64,000 nucleotides of DNA. Origin: Peromyscus leucopus (lineage: Eukaryota > Chordata > Mammalia > Rodentia > Cricetidae). Positions 46,325 to 57,025 of the stretch are shown here, piece by piece. The translations under genes and the position numbers were made by a program. The notes beneath the pieces are model-generated. The model was not told the origin of the DNA, searched no databases, and worked only from the letters and a program-made list of their open reading frames with translations. The first letter of the stretch is position 1. The number at the start of each line of letters is the position of its first letter. Location: assembly GCF_004664715.2 (NCBI RefSeq), contig NC_051063.1, forward strand, positions 72,745,518 through 72,809,517, in the 5' to 3' direction.

Positions 46325-46548
46325 TTGTTTTGTTTTACAGTTATAGTACTGGGAATTGAACACAGAACCTTATTCGTGTTAGGCAAGTGCTCTACCACTG
46401 AGCTACATCCCTAGCCCTTTCTTTACTTTTCATTTTGAGACAGGATCTCGATAAATTGCCAAGGCTGGCCTTAAACTTGCAATCCTCCTACCTCAGCCTC
46501 CCGAGTACCTGTGATTAAAGATTTGTGTCACTAGGTGTGGCTGCTCCC
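46325..46548 (-). repeat. ID_B1-type SINE, minus strand
   Basis: On the minus strand a B1-like left part (CACAGGTACTCGGGAGGCTG, AAGGCCAGCCTTGGC) precedes an ID-like right part (GGGATGTAGCTCAGTGGTAG, AGCACTTGCCTAACACG). This order, B1 then ID, is opposite to B4. Confidence 0.85.
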
Positions 46549-46648
46549 TCACCTTTGTATCTTCAAACTTCAGTACAAAATCTAGAGGACCATGTGGGCA
46601 GTATTTACCCAAAGCGACAGCCCCATCCCCCACCTACCAGCACCAGCT

Positions 46649-46990
46649 TGCAAACAGAGGAATCTCTCCCCCGCACCTGCTCCTGAATAACCACTCAGAG
46701 GCTTAAATTAATCATAAACGTTTGGCCAATGGTTCAGGTGTATTACTAGCTAGCTCTTACATCTTAAATTAACCCATTTCTATTAATCTATGTATTGCCA
46801 TGTGGCTGTGGTGTTACCAGTCTGCTCCTTGGCAGCTAGCTGGCATCTCTCAGACTCTGCCCTTCTTTTGTATCTCTGCTTTGATTTCCCACCTGACACT
46901 ATCCTGCCTTGCCATAGGCCAAAGAAGCTTTATGTATCAACCAATGAGAGCAACACATAGTCCCAGCAAACAGAAAGACACCCCACAGTG
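46649..46990 (-). mobile_element. Solo ERV2/ERVK-like LTR, copy 3, minus strand
   Basis: On the minus strand it starts CACTGTGGGGTGTCTTTCTG, aligned base for base with the start of copies 1 and 2. It contains the AGCAGACTGGTAACACC block and AGCTAGCTAGTAATACACC. It is flanked by perfect 6-bp duplications CCAGCT (46,643-46,648 and 46,991-46,996). Its first two bases are mutated (CA for TG). The length is 342 bp, with internal deletions relative to copy 1. Confidence 0.85.
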
Positions 46991-46996
46991 CCAGCT

Positions 46997-47634
46997 ACTG
47001 ATGCTCCATGGACATCAGCTCCAGGAATCACTGCATGCTAGCAAACAGCTTGCTGGCACACCCAAGCTAGCCAGGAGGATCCATGTCCTGGTGGCTAGCT
47101 TAGCCTCTACAGAGTCAGGCTGCCATGGTCCAGAGCTGAGGTGGCAAAGAGAAGGCAGCCTTCCACTATGGACTCTGCCACCTTGTGAAGAAAGGTCATC
47201 TACCAAGTACAACTGAAAATTCTCCTAAGCTGACACTCTGATGCAAGAGGTGATACAGGGTCCCCAACTCTGGGGGAGACTACTTGGCCCAGGACATAAA
47301 TGAGACCCAGAAAGAAGCTTTGAAAAATCCTCAATGCCCCCCACACTTCTAAGGGGCTCTCTGTGGCCAGGCTGAGGCAAGCAAGTTGTCTTGTCTCTGC
47401 ATACCCCAAACAGTAGTCCCTACCCATGAGGTGGCAAGAAACCAAGGCCACTGTCACTGGAGTCCAAAAAGTGCTATAATGGAAGTGCCCCTCACCCATT
47501 ATGCAGAGAGCTGCAATTTTCATGTGAAGGCCGCCAGCCGAATCACTGCCCCCATTAAAACAAAAGCCTCACTCCTAGAGGCAATTTAACATGTACCTGC
47601 TTCCAAGGATTCTGACTGGCTGCTTCTGCTGTTG

Positions 47635-47636
<2 letters not shown>
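46997..47636. other. Unique DNA, no gene seen
   Basis: No domain was found in the opposing frames. It ends at a CA tract. Confidence 0.5.

Positions 47637-47693
<57 letters not shown>
47637..47693 (+). repeat. (CA)n microsatellite
   Basis: About 28 CA units, then TGCGCGC. Confidence 0.97.
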
Positions 47694-47695
<2 letters not shown>

Positions 47696-48099
47696 CGCGC
47701 AGAAACCAACATACTATTTGCCCTCAGGCGTAGCAGGAGAAAAACACATCTTGATGAACTACACTCTCTTGGCAAAGTTACCTCCAAAGTCAGCAAAGGC
47801 ATGCCAGGAAGCATGCTAAAAGTCAACCATTCAGAATCATCGTGTTCATCCACTCACCAGATTGTTCTTTCTGCCTATGGAGACTGAGTGACATCTATAG
47901 GGCTGGACATGGGCCCTAAAACAGTATAGCCAACTAACTTGGTGTTAGTTGTCCATTAGGGCTTTCCAGGAACCCCCAGGGTAGTAAAAGACACAAACAA
48001 AGGCATCGACAGAAACAGAGCATTAATGGGAAGTCCACAGCACGGAGAACCACTGAGCAGGACTGCTCTACAGAACAGAGGCACAGAAGTCTCCCTGTA

Positions 48100-48275
48100 G
48101 GGCTGACATGACAGCCCAGTGAGCATGCCTGGAAAACCTGGAGACCTGCATAAGGTCCTCCGAACCCACACAGAGGGGGAAGGAAAGAACCAACTCCACT
48201 ACGCTGTCTTTTGCTCTCTATATGTGACCCCATACGATAATAGTAAATTTTTAAAAAATACATTTATACTTAAGA
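48100..48275 (+). repeat. B2-like SINE
   Basis: It has a degenerate head (GACAGCCCAGTGAGCATGCC, AAGGTCCTCCGAACCCAC), a body block (AAAGAACCAACTCCACTACG) and a TAATAGTAAATTTTTAAAAA tail. Confidence 0.65.
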
Positions 48276-48837
48276 AACGCAACAGTATCCGCAACAATAA
48301 CCACCAGAAACCATTCCGAACCCCTGGGATCCATTGGTACCAAATCCAGCGTTCAGAGCTGTTGGCATGCTGACCACACTCGGATGGAGTGAATATTCCA
48401 TGGTCTGTGCAGTCTTCAAAGTCAAACTCAAAAGAGTTCAGCCCAACACAAAGAGAAAAGCTTGTCTACACCCTCTGAACACTGGGGACCCCTTGGAGAT
48501 TAGAAACCCCACCTGCTCTGTCCATCCTACTTTTAACTGCTTGTTTTGAGCCCCTCTGGACAGTTCGCTTGAGACGCTCTCATTGTGAAAACTGTCTGTC
48601 TCCCAATAAAGGAAGCAAAAACTAGAATCTTCTAAGTCTCCACTAGGCTCAAAGCCTGCTTGGCTAGGCATGTCTGCTCCAAAACAGACAAGGATGCTGA
48701 TCCATCCATACAAGGCCAGCTAGGGCCAGCCATCCTGAACTTGAACTCCTGCATTTTCAGGATAAAGGGTAATTTAAATAATTGAAAGGAGGAAAGTAGG
48801 AAAGAAAGGACAGGGGAAAAGGATAGGTAGAAAGAGA
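48276..48837. other. Unique DNA, no gene seen
   Basis: No repeat or credible frame. Confidence 0.5.
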
Positions 48838-48910
48838 GAGGGAGGGAGGGGAGGGAGGGAAGGAGGGAGGGAGGGAGGGAAGAAGAAAAAGATGAAAAGG
48901 AGAAAAGAGA
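48838..48910 (+). repeat. GGGA-rich purine tract
   Basis: GGGAGG units followed by GAAGAAAAAG. Confidence 0.95.
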
Positions 48911-48939
48911 GCGAAGAGCCAGGATCACATTGTCCACAG

Positions 48940-48990
48940 ACTAGCTCACTTCCTGACACATAGTAGGCCTTTAATAAAGCTTTTTGGTCG
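48940..48990 (+). repeat. MIR/L2-type 3' end fragment
   Basis: TTCCTGACACATAGTAGGCC followed by TTTAATAAAGCTTTTTGG resembles the shared MIR/L2 3' terminus (GGCACATAGTAGG...AATAAATGTTTG). Confidence 0.5.
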
Positions 48991-48999
48991 TTGTTTACA

Positions 49000-49660
49000 T
49001 GAAGCAGATGAAGTCAATAGATGTGAGTAAGGTTAATCTCAACCTGCTGTAAAATTCCTTTTCGTCACAGTGCAGATCGCAGACTCATGGATGAGCCGGT
49101 ATTATTCCAGGAGAACAAGTAATTGCTGATGGCAAGCTGGCAGGTGATGGAGGAATGTCAGGAGCCAAAGCTGCCAGCTTTGGGTTCTGAAGCAGCTGTG
49201 TCCTTAATTACGTCGCTTGATTTATACTCTATTAAATCTGTATATAAGTAACCCATTTCTCTGGAAGCATTTAAACCTCTTCTATTCCACCAAACACACT
49301 GCTTTTATTTCAAATAAATGTAGCCAGCTCTTTGGGGAACATATGGTATATTTCTCTCTTATTAATAATTCAGTTCAAATGAGCAAAAATTAGTTGGTGC
49401 AGTTACGGCTGATTTTGTCCTGAAAAGATCTGCATTAATTTTAGACGTTTTGTAAATTGGGCTATTAAATAAAAGCATTATATGTGAATTACCCTTTAAA
49501 TTTTAAGCAACTTGGTAGTTTAATGGTATTTTCTAGTCAGATTCATTTTCAATCTTTAAAAAATTATAGTCATTATAGTAAGACAAATTTTTGAAACCTG
49601 CTCCTTCTATCCAATTACATATTGTGCTAATAAGTAAACTAGAAAACTTTTATGTCCTCA
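49000..49660. promoter_or_regulatory. Candidate conserved (possibly ultraconserved) element
   Basis: About 650 bp without any repeat. It is strongly AT-rich with many ATTA/TAAT cores (CCTTAATTACGTCGCTTG, TCTCTTATTAATAATTCAG, TCTGCATTAATTTTAGACG, GGGCTATTAAATAAAAGC). Isolated CpGs persist in AT-rich DNA, which often reflects constraint. The longest such block in the window. Constraint is inferred, not measured. Confidence 0.5.
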
Positions 49661-50054
49661 TTTCACTGGGCAGCCCTGCCTCACCCCATCTTTTTGTGGG
49701 CATCTGTCTTCTGAGATGGAATCCAGAGGGAGGTTGATCCTGACCGAGCAAGTTCACCCACGAAGGACCAGGCTCCAAGGTGAGAGAGAGGTGGACAGGA
49801 AGGTGGTCAGGAGGGGGATTTGTCATCATGTTCTTGAGTTTGTCTCCAAGAACTCTCTGTTGATTGAATCTCCACACTCAGGGTTCAGAGGTCAGGGAGG
49901 AAGTAGATGACAAGGCTCCAGCTTAGTGGTGCCCCCAGAAAGGCCAACCAAGAGAAATGGACCAGACTTCCTGGAGGACACACAGATCTGTGTGTCTCTG
50001 GGATAGGATCCAGGTTAATGATAATGCTGGGAGGGATACAGAACTAGCTTGGCT
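49661..50054. other. Unique DNA, no gene seen
   Basis: Opposing short frames only. Confidence 0.5.
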
Positions 50055-50255
50055 CCTTGCAATACTTGATTTTGATTAGTCAGCCATGTGGCCTTGAACT
50101 TGATCCTACCCTGGGCTTCAGTTCCTCTGTATGCCACTGTGGAGATATAATCTGCAATGCGACCTTGGTTGCAGAGATCAAATGGGAAAATAAAAGCCTA
50201 CTGCCTACCACTTATTTACTACAGCACATGGCTTATGTTGGTATTTTGTAACTGG
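50055..50255 (+). repeat. MIR-like SINE, plus strand
   Basis: AGCCATGTGGCCTTGAACTT, CCCTGGGCTTCAGTTCCTC and GAGATCAAATGGGAAAATAA follow the MIR order (GTGTGACCTTGGGCAAG, GCCTCAGTTTCCTC, TGAGGATTAAATGAGATAAT). Confidence 0.55.
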
Positions 50256-51420
50256 CCATTATTAAGACACAAAGAGCTGAATAGACAGGCCATAAGGTTT
50301 CTTCTGAAGTTAAAGAGCCAAACTTCACCAAGGGGATGGCTTCATCAGTAGAAAACAGGATCGCTCAAGAGAATGCTCTTGTGCCAAGATGACTGCCTTT
50401 CAAAGCAGGTGAACCAGGGTTTCCTCTCTCTCTGGTGAGCAGAGGACACTAGTTGAAATTCAAAGAAAAAAATTATGAAAGATGCTAAAGAAAATAGGAA
50501 TGTGCTGTGCTGTAACCTGGAGAATTCTGGCCCCCAGGACATTGCTTCTGTGCAGGCCTTAAAGGAAGTAGGTACATCAAGAATGGCAGCAGGGTTGGCT
50601 CTGGTCATTTCTGTAGTCATCAAGTGGTCAGGAGGGTTCCAGGAGAGCTGTCCAGTGCTGAAATGTGGGCAGCAATGACACTGTCTACCACTACTGTCAG
50701 AGGAAGACCCTAGGAGTGACAGGCCAGTGAGTGACTTCAGAAGGAAAGGACTCTCCGTGGGTAGACTGAAAGTAGGCATTCGCCAGGAGCAGGTGATTGG
50801 TCCCTTAGACACAGCAAGAATTAATGTGCCATTGGTAATCCAGTCATGTAGTTGGTGATGAGAATTATGACAAGAGATAAATAACATGACGATGAGATCT
50901 GTCTCCTAAGACAAGAGAAAGGCAGAGAGATGGGGAAGTGAGCTGGAAGGATCCAAAGTCCTTGTGCTTGGATAGAGCAACCCACTAGAAGAAAAGACTT
51001 ATTCTGTCATGAGTGGGAGATGAGCATCCGTGCCTTCCACGCTCTAAGTCTTCCAAGACAACTTGAGTCTGAGACCATAGTGCCAGAGAATTAAGTCACC
51101 TGAGTCCTGTGAGGAGGTTAAGGATGTCATGGCAAGAGTGGAGGATTGTTGTCATTTAAGACACACAAAGAGCTAACTGGGGTCTAACAAGTCTAGTCTT
51201 TGTACATGTGTGCTTAGCGCAGCTTGTGCTGGGGCGATGTTAGATCAACCCCCAAATCTCAGTGGTTTAATCCAGTGAGAATGTTTTTCTAGTCCAGCTG
51301 AAGTTTCATGGGGTATTTGGAAGCAGATGGATTTTTTTTCTCTTTATCAGATGGGTCAGGAGAGGCACGCATCTTGCAGAGGAGGTTTTGATGGACCCAA
51401 CCTGGAAAGAAGGCATAGAC
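50256..51420. other. Unique DNA, no supported gene
   Basis: A 180-codon minus-strand frame (50,345-50,887) is the longest in the window. It shows no domain, has a smaller opposing frame and lacks splice or promoter context. I treat it as chance. Confidence 0.45.
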
Positions 51421-51645
51421 CAATAGTGTTCAACTTGTGGGTCATGACCCCTTTGGGGTCAAATGAACCTTTCACAGAGGTCATCTAAGACTATTGGAAA
51501 ATACAGGTATTTACATTACAATTTATAACAGCAGCAAAATTACAGTTATAAAGTAGCAACAAAAATAATTTTATGGTTGGGAGATCACCACAACATGAAG
51601 AACTATATTAAAGGGTTGAAACATTAGGAAGATTGAGAACCACTG
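51421..51645 (+). mobile_element. URR1-type hAT-Charlie element, complete
   Basis: It spans CAATAGTGTTCAACTTG to AAGATTGAGAACCACTG, so degenerate terminal inverted repeats are visible. The body GACCCCTTTGGGGTCAAATG, TTACAGTTATAAAGTAGCAA, AATTTTATGGTTGGGAGATC and CATTAGGAAGATTGAGAACC matches the rodent URR1 family. Flanking octamers GCATAGAC (51,413-51,420) and ACATAAAC (51,646-51,653) match at 6 of 8, as for an old hAT 8-bp duplication. Confidence 0.85.
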
Positions 51646-51846
51646 ACATAAACATGTTTTTCCATTGAAAACTCTACATAGGTCCACAGCTAACACCAAA
51701 GAAGACTGGGAGACATAGTCCAACACTGTGCCACAGAAGAGGAGAGAAAGGACAGTTCTGAGTATTAGCAGTGTTTGCTAAGTGCTTAAATACCCCAAGA
51801 AAACAACTTTTAAAACACTACAAACCACCCGTAAGCAGTTTGCAAC

Positions 51847-51880
<34 letters not shown>

Positions 51881-52539
51881 TATTTATTTCTAATTCCTCC
51901 CTCAGCTTGCTTGTGAGTTGCCTCCTTTCTTCCTTGAAATCATCCAGCCATGACCTCCACACCTCTGAAGCCTGAAAGAGGCTCAGGCTCAATCAGTTCT
52001 GCTATAAAACCTGATGGGAAGAAAACACTCCCAAAGGCCAGGGCAGATGCTTTAGCAGAAATGGCCAACCTCTCTCCATCACCTATCCCCACTCTTCATC
52101 TGTGTCCTTGATCCACCCTAGAAATGGAGGGATTTACCCAGCTTGCCCCCAAATCTTTATGTGGTTGTCCAAACTGGATAGAATCTGCCAGTTTCCAAAG
52201 TCTGATTGATTACTCCAATCAAAATAATCATTGACTAAAAAAAATAAATTCTTTTGCCTTCTGTCGAGAAGGACCCCACACAGCTTCCAGACTGGGTCAG
52301 GAGGGCTCAGATGCACAGTCAACCAGAGTTTCAGCTGGGTCTGGCCACCAACTGCTCGCCAGGCAAACAGATGATATGGGCAGCCACGCCTCTGACCTCT
52401 CCATTTCTCACACAGTGGAGTGACCTCATAATTTCTCCATCATGGCTTCTTGGGGTCTGCTTAGATGAAGACACATTACCATGTGCTAAGCAAGGAACAG
52501 CTGGTGGGGAGTGGGGGCCAAGGCCTGGGTGATCATGGC
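51646..52539. other. Unique DNA with an (ATT)n tract
   Basis: The (ATT)n/(ATTT)n tract is at 51,847-51,890. No gene is seen. Confidence 0.5.
51847..51890 (+). repeat. (ATT)n microsatellite
   Basis: About 11 ATT units ending in ATTTATTTA. Confidence 0.95.
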
Positions 52540-53290
52540 TAATCATTATTAGATTGTTTCTCCATGGTGAGAGACTTATCAATAAATTATACAAAAATAG
52601 CTACTAGCCAGATAGCTTATGCCAGATCCATTTCATTCATATTTCAAATGGAAGACCCAGTGAACAATTCCACTACAAGGTGCCACTCACAAACCTGGTG
52701 AGGAAGGCCATAGACTCTAAAGAGCACAATTCACATCCTATGAAAGAGCACCCAAACCTATAGGGCAATGGAGATTTTTTCCCCCTTCTCCTTAGCTGAA
52801 GTTATTATCACAACTGCCGGGGAATTTGTGAGATTGGGAGACAAGGATCATAACGATTCTTTGGAGACCCGTCAATCACTGCAAACTGCTACCAGAATCG
52901 AAATTACATCTGCATTTGAATTAGCAGCATTACTCGCCAATTTAGATCAGAGTGAACATTTTTCCATTGAAGATGGAATTAAATTAGAAAATGAGTGAGT
53001 CTTTAATTTCCAGATTATAAATCACTGAAAATAATTCAACTCCTGTACCTTAAGGCCAATTACATTATCCTAAGCGACATTTTATCTCCCAACCTTCGGA
53101 GTGATTTGGTGACGGGAGCCTTCACACAAATCAGTCTTGCTATAGTAGTAAGAAATATATCTGCCTGCAGAGTCATACACATAAAACACCAGCAACCGTT
53201 TTAATGCCGAAGCTTATTTTACATGAAATTTGATTGTCTGTTTGATGGTGTATTTTTGTGTTCTAATGAACTGATGCATCAGCTGGATGT
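52540..53290. promoter_or_regulatory. Candidate conserved element containing a possible exon
   Basis: Repeat-free, with AATCATTATTAGATTG, CAATTACATTATCCTAAGCG, GTTTTAATGCCGAAGC and GTGAATTACACTCAG. CpGs are unusually frequent for such AT-rich DNA. The open segment described in the next entry lies at its centre. Constraint is inferred from texture only. Confidence 0.45.
52796..52994 (+). CDS. Candidate exon, 199 nt (unproven)
   Basis: A strong pyrimidine tract ending in CTCCTTAG (AG at 52,794-52,795) precedes an open stretch of 65 complete codons. A donor-like GA/GTGAGT follows, with GT at 52,995. The frame also continues upstream to an ATG at 52,768 and stops with TGA at 52,996 if not spliced. 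The predicted peptide is acidic and mixed (for example DQSEHFSIEDGIKLENE), with no Cys or Trp and little Pro, unlike the other open frames here. I recognise no family. It could equally be a conserved non-coding element that is open by chance, or an exon of a long non-coding RNA or a poison exon. Confidence 0.25.
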
Positions 53291-53632
53291 GAGGTGTGAA
53301 TTACACTCAGTTAACTTGGTCCTGGTTGGGGCATCTTCATCCCTCCCCATCTCTTCCTCTTTCCCTTGGCTTGACAAAAGATAAAGTTGCTGGGCGTGGT
53401 TTCATGTCTGAGCATTCTGCCCCTCATCTTTCTCTACTCATGACAGTTCCTTCTCTTGGTTCCATTACTTCTGTCTTGGGCCATGGTCTGATATCAGTGT
53501 CTGTTACTGTCTGTGAATGGAACTCCTCTAAGCTCTATCGTTCATATCTGTCCTTCTAGGCTTGGTGCAGAGCAGGTATTTAGTATCTGGTGTATAAAGA
53601 TGGAAGGAATGGGTGGCATTAAATTAGCCTGT
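53291..53632. other. Unique DNA, no gene seen
   Basis: A short open frame at 53,296-53,559 has no domain. Confidence 0.5.
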
Positions 53633-54420
53633 ATTAGTCTAGGTTCTCTAAAATAAATAGATACCATAATGTATATACCATATATAACTATATATATCAT
53701 GTGTAATAATGTATATACTTTCTTTATATATAACCATATATGTGGTTATATAGGTACATAGAGAGATATAGATAGATAGATAGATTTATTCTATCAATTC
53801 TGCTCCTTTAGAGAACCCAGACTAATATATGGTATGTGTGTATAGATGTGTGCATATACATAATATATGGATATATATATTATCCAGTCTACAGCCTATA
53901 AACCACTCTACTAATAAATACCATATATACATATATACAGATACATACATATATATGTATACACATAGTCTGGATAGTCCAACAATAGCTGTCTCCTGGT
54001 GGAGATAAGGCCAAGGATCCCATGGTTGTTCGGTTCATGAGACTGAATGACTTCAGTAGTCCCAATCTGGTGCTGAAGTCTCAGGGAATTCCTAGAGAGC
54101 TGCTGGTCTTCAGTCTATGTTTGAATCCCAAAGAAATAGGTTCTAATAGCAGCAGGGGAATGCTTCAGCAACAGGATAGATGAACTTGCCCGCAAGAGTG
54201 AGGACAAGCAGGCAAAACGTAAAAGCTCCCTTCTTCCATGTCCTTTTACGTGGGTTACCACCAGAAGGTATGGCCCAGATTTAGTGTGGGTCTTCCCACC
54301 TCAAATTATCTGAACAAGAAAATCCCTCACAGGCATGCCCAGATGCTTGGGTTTTAATTGATTCCAGATGTAGTTAAGTTGGCAATCATGATTAGCTAGC
54401 ACATATCCCACCTGGCACTG
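53633..54420 (-). mobile_element. MaLR-like rodent LTR repeat with AT-rich expansion, minus strand
   Basis: It opens with TGTATTAGTCTAGGTTCTCT. The right part (GGCCCAGATTTAGTGTGGG, TCTTCCCACCTCAAATTATC, CACAGGCATGCCCAGATGCT, GTTGGCAATCATGATTAGC) is the reversed form of the 42,689 family. The left part is a long TA/GATA-rich stretch (53,650-53,960) that includes a second TAGAGAACCCAGACTAATAT end motif, so the terminus looks duplicated or expanded. Confidence 0.65.
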
Positions 54421-55999
54421 TAATCAAACAGCATCAATGGCAGGGAGGGCAGATGGCAACCCGATCTGAGGCAAGAAGGACACAGAAGCACAGAAGTCAC
54501 TGACACTCGTGCCTGGTCCATGGTCACACGTACACTGGGGGATTTCCTGGATGCCTCCATTGCTGCAAAAGATGCTCATGTTGTCCACAGTATACTTTCA
54601 TAGGCAGGGTGGCTCTCACAGCTTGGCCTCACTAAGCATGGCTTGTCACTTATTGACCACCGTGGCACCCCCATGCAGTCCGTGAGACGCCGGTGCCTTG
54701 TGTTTGAGGAATAACGAAGGAGTGCGGGGGGGGGGGGGGGGGGGGAGGATGGCAAGACCACGAAGACATTGATGATCATCACACACTTTCCCACAGAGTC
54801 CGAATGCAGCCTGGCATTCCTCTTCAATACTGTCATCCCAGTCATCATCAAGGAAAGGAACCAGGAGAGCAGAACCATGCCGGATCTGTACTTGGCTGCA
54901 AGGGAATAGGATGGTGGGAGATGGGCATTGAGAAGATGGGAGTGTTGGGTTGGAAAGGGGAGAGGCCTGTTGATTGGCTCTGAGACCTCAAATAAAAACA
55001 TCCCACTAGTTACCAGCTCTCTCCTTGGTAGAGCCACATAGTGACATCTTCGGGGGAGGTTCCCCCATACACCAGATGCCCACAGCTCTCTGGCCCCCAC
55101 ATCTGTGAGACTCTCTTTACCAAGAGCTCCAGGTCCAGTGCTGCTAGACCCTCAAGCACAGAGATCCCAAGGCTTCTGTCCCAGCAACATGTTAGACCAG
55201 GGGGTTTTCTGAAATAAGAGTCTGGGATCCCAGGCTGCGTTGCCAAAGGCTCCTTTGGAGTTGCTTCATGGTGGAGGGTTGGGGCGCAGTATGTGAAGAG
55301 AGCTGTTGACCTGTGTTCATCAGGCAGTGAGGGCTTCTGCAAGTTGTGTCCACACCACTGGGGTTCCTCCCTGGGTCCAAGAGAGGCAGTGAAGCTGAGA
55401 CCTCGGGAGTCAGAAAACCACACCCCGAGAGATGGAGAGAACCTCTCTACTCCCCACAAAGACACGAGGCCTTTGGGTCTTCACCAAGAACATTCCCACC
55501 CCAGCACTCTGCAGTATCAGGAGGGAGGAGGTGCAGGCAGCACCCTCTCTAGGCTGAGCTGAGAGCAGGTGGCCAAGAGCAGGGCTGGGTGACACGGCTC
55601 TCCCCACCCCATGTGAGACTCCACCTCAACCTCCTGTATACAAATGCAGACTCATGATCATGTGCACGCATGTGCATGCGTGGGTATGCCTACAGGCACA
55701 CATCGCTGGCCCTTGCTCTCTTCCAGTCAGTGAGCTCACCTTGTCCTGGGAGTCACATCTTTCCTTCCTGGTGTCCTTTACTGTAACCTGATGAGAAATT
55801 CACCTTCCCTGCCCCCTTGCGCCATCCTCACATCACATGAGTGTTAGGAAACTGGGTGACTGTGAGAAACACAACCTGTCTTGTCAGGTGACCTTGAAGC
55901 ATCAGGAGCAAAGATTTTCCACCTCTTTTGGAGACACCGGATGATACATAAAAATGCTTAAACTGCTTGCACCTCACAGTCCCTGGCCCTGGAGAAGAA
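54421..55999. other. Unique DNA with a 20-nt G run
   Basis: The longest frame (54,576-55,100, minus) crosses the G run as a proline stretch. No domain is recognised. GC content is higher than in neighbouring blocks, but there is no CpG island. Confidence 0.45.
54726..54745 (+). repeat. Poly-G homopolymer, 20 nt
   Basis: Twenty uninterrupted G residues, which is long for a mammalian G run. It can form intermolecular or slipped G-quadruplexes. The length may also be a sequencing or assembly artefact. Confidence 0.85.
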
Positions 56000-56029
56000 C
56001 CTGCCCTCTCAAGGGCACTGTCTCCCTGG

Positions 56030-56141
56030 CTGTCTCTATAGACCTCTTCTGCCTCTCCCTTTCCTCCCTCATTCCTTCCTATCCTGTCTTCCTTCCTTAG
56101 CTTCCTTCCTCCCTCCATCCTTCCCTCTTCTCCGTGTGTGT

Positions 56142-56195
<54 letters not shown>

Positions 56196-56310
56196 TAGGT
56201 CTTCCCTCCTCCCCTCTCTCCCTCTCTCCTTCCCTGCTCTCTCCGTCTCCATTTGTCTTTCTAGGACTTCTCCTCTCTCTCCATCTATCTCTCATCTTCT
56301 CTCTCCTCTC
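56030..56310 (+). repeat. CT-rich tract with an embedded (GT)n
   Basis: TTCC/CTCC-rich DNA on both sides of about 25 GT units (56,143-56,194). Confidence 0.92.
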
Positions 56311-56814
56311 TGACCCAGTCCCCTTTGGGACTCTGAATTATATCTCAGTAATATCTTGGGTCTTCAACTAAGCAGGACTTGCCCAGACATCCTGGCCTAT
56401 TTATAACCCAACCCCTCTCCCTCCTGGAGTTGACCAGCAACTTCGACATTCAGGTACCAACCCTGCTCGGACCCTAAGCCACAGAAAACTCATCTTGCTA
56501 GTTGCTCTGTGGCCATCCCACCTGCCCTGCCTGGCATCCTACAAGCAGCGTGGCTCCCAGGTAGGATGAACCTTTTGTGAGGCCGACCATGTCTACTTGC
56601 CTCCCTGTAGAAAGCCTCCCCCCACTCACTTCAGGGGCAGCCCAGATCACAGCTTACACTCGCTCATGGTTGCAGGGGTGAGGAGGTGCCTCCAACAGAA
56701 AGACTATCCTGAGGAGGGGTATGGTAGGATGTGCTCAGAAAACAGCAAGAATGCTCTCTCCAGTAAGATCTGAAAAGACCACGGCCACCAAAGACGTCCA
56801 GTTGGCGCCTGGGG

Positions 56815-56862
56815 GCCACACCTAGCCCAATAGGGAGAAAAAGCCACACCTAGCCCAACAGG
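56815..56862. repeat. 20-bp direct repeat, period 28
   Basis: GCCACACCTAGCCCAATAGG at 56,815 recurs at 56,843 with one change (CAACAGG). Confidence 0.9.
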
Positions 56863-56934
56863 CCTCAGATTCTAAGAGCCATGGACTTGGAGCCTGCACT
56901 ATGGCCAGGGCGTGCCTGCCTGTGACTCTGGTCT

Positions 56935-57025
56935 CCCATGCAACCCCACGATTTGCCCAGGGTCACTCAGTCAGTGGCAGGGTTAGTACTAAATCCAGGA
57001 CGGCTGCCTGTGGTGCATGTCTCAC
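56935..57025 (-). repeat. MIR SINE fragment, minus strand
   Basis: GATTTGCCCAGGGTCACTCA and GTCAGTGGCAGGGTTAGTAC, then TAAATCCAGGAC, match the reversed MIR centre. Confidence 0.65.

Noticed and set aside
50345..50887. 180-codon minus-strand open frame, the longest in the window
   Set aside because: No recognisable domain, a competing frame on the other strand, and no splice, promoter or pseudogene signs. Length alone is expected by chance in 64 kb.
54576..55100. 174-codon minus-strand frame with a hydrophobic stretch and a proline run
   Set aside because: The proline run is only the poly-G homopolymer read in reverse. Parts read as protein-like in more than one frame, but no family could be identified.
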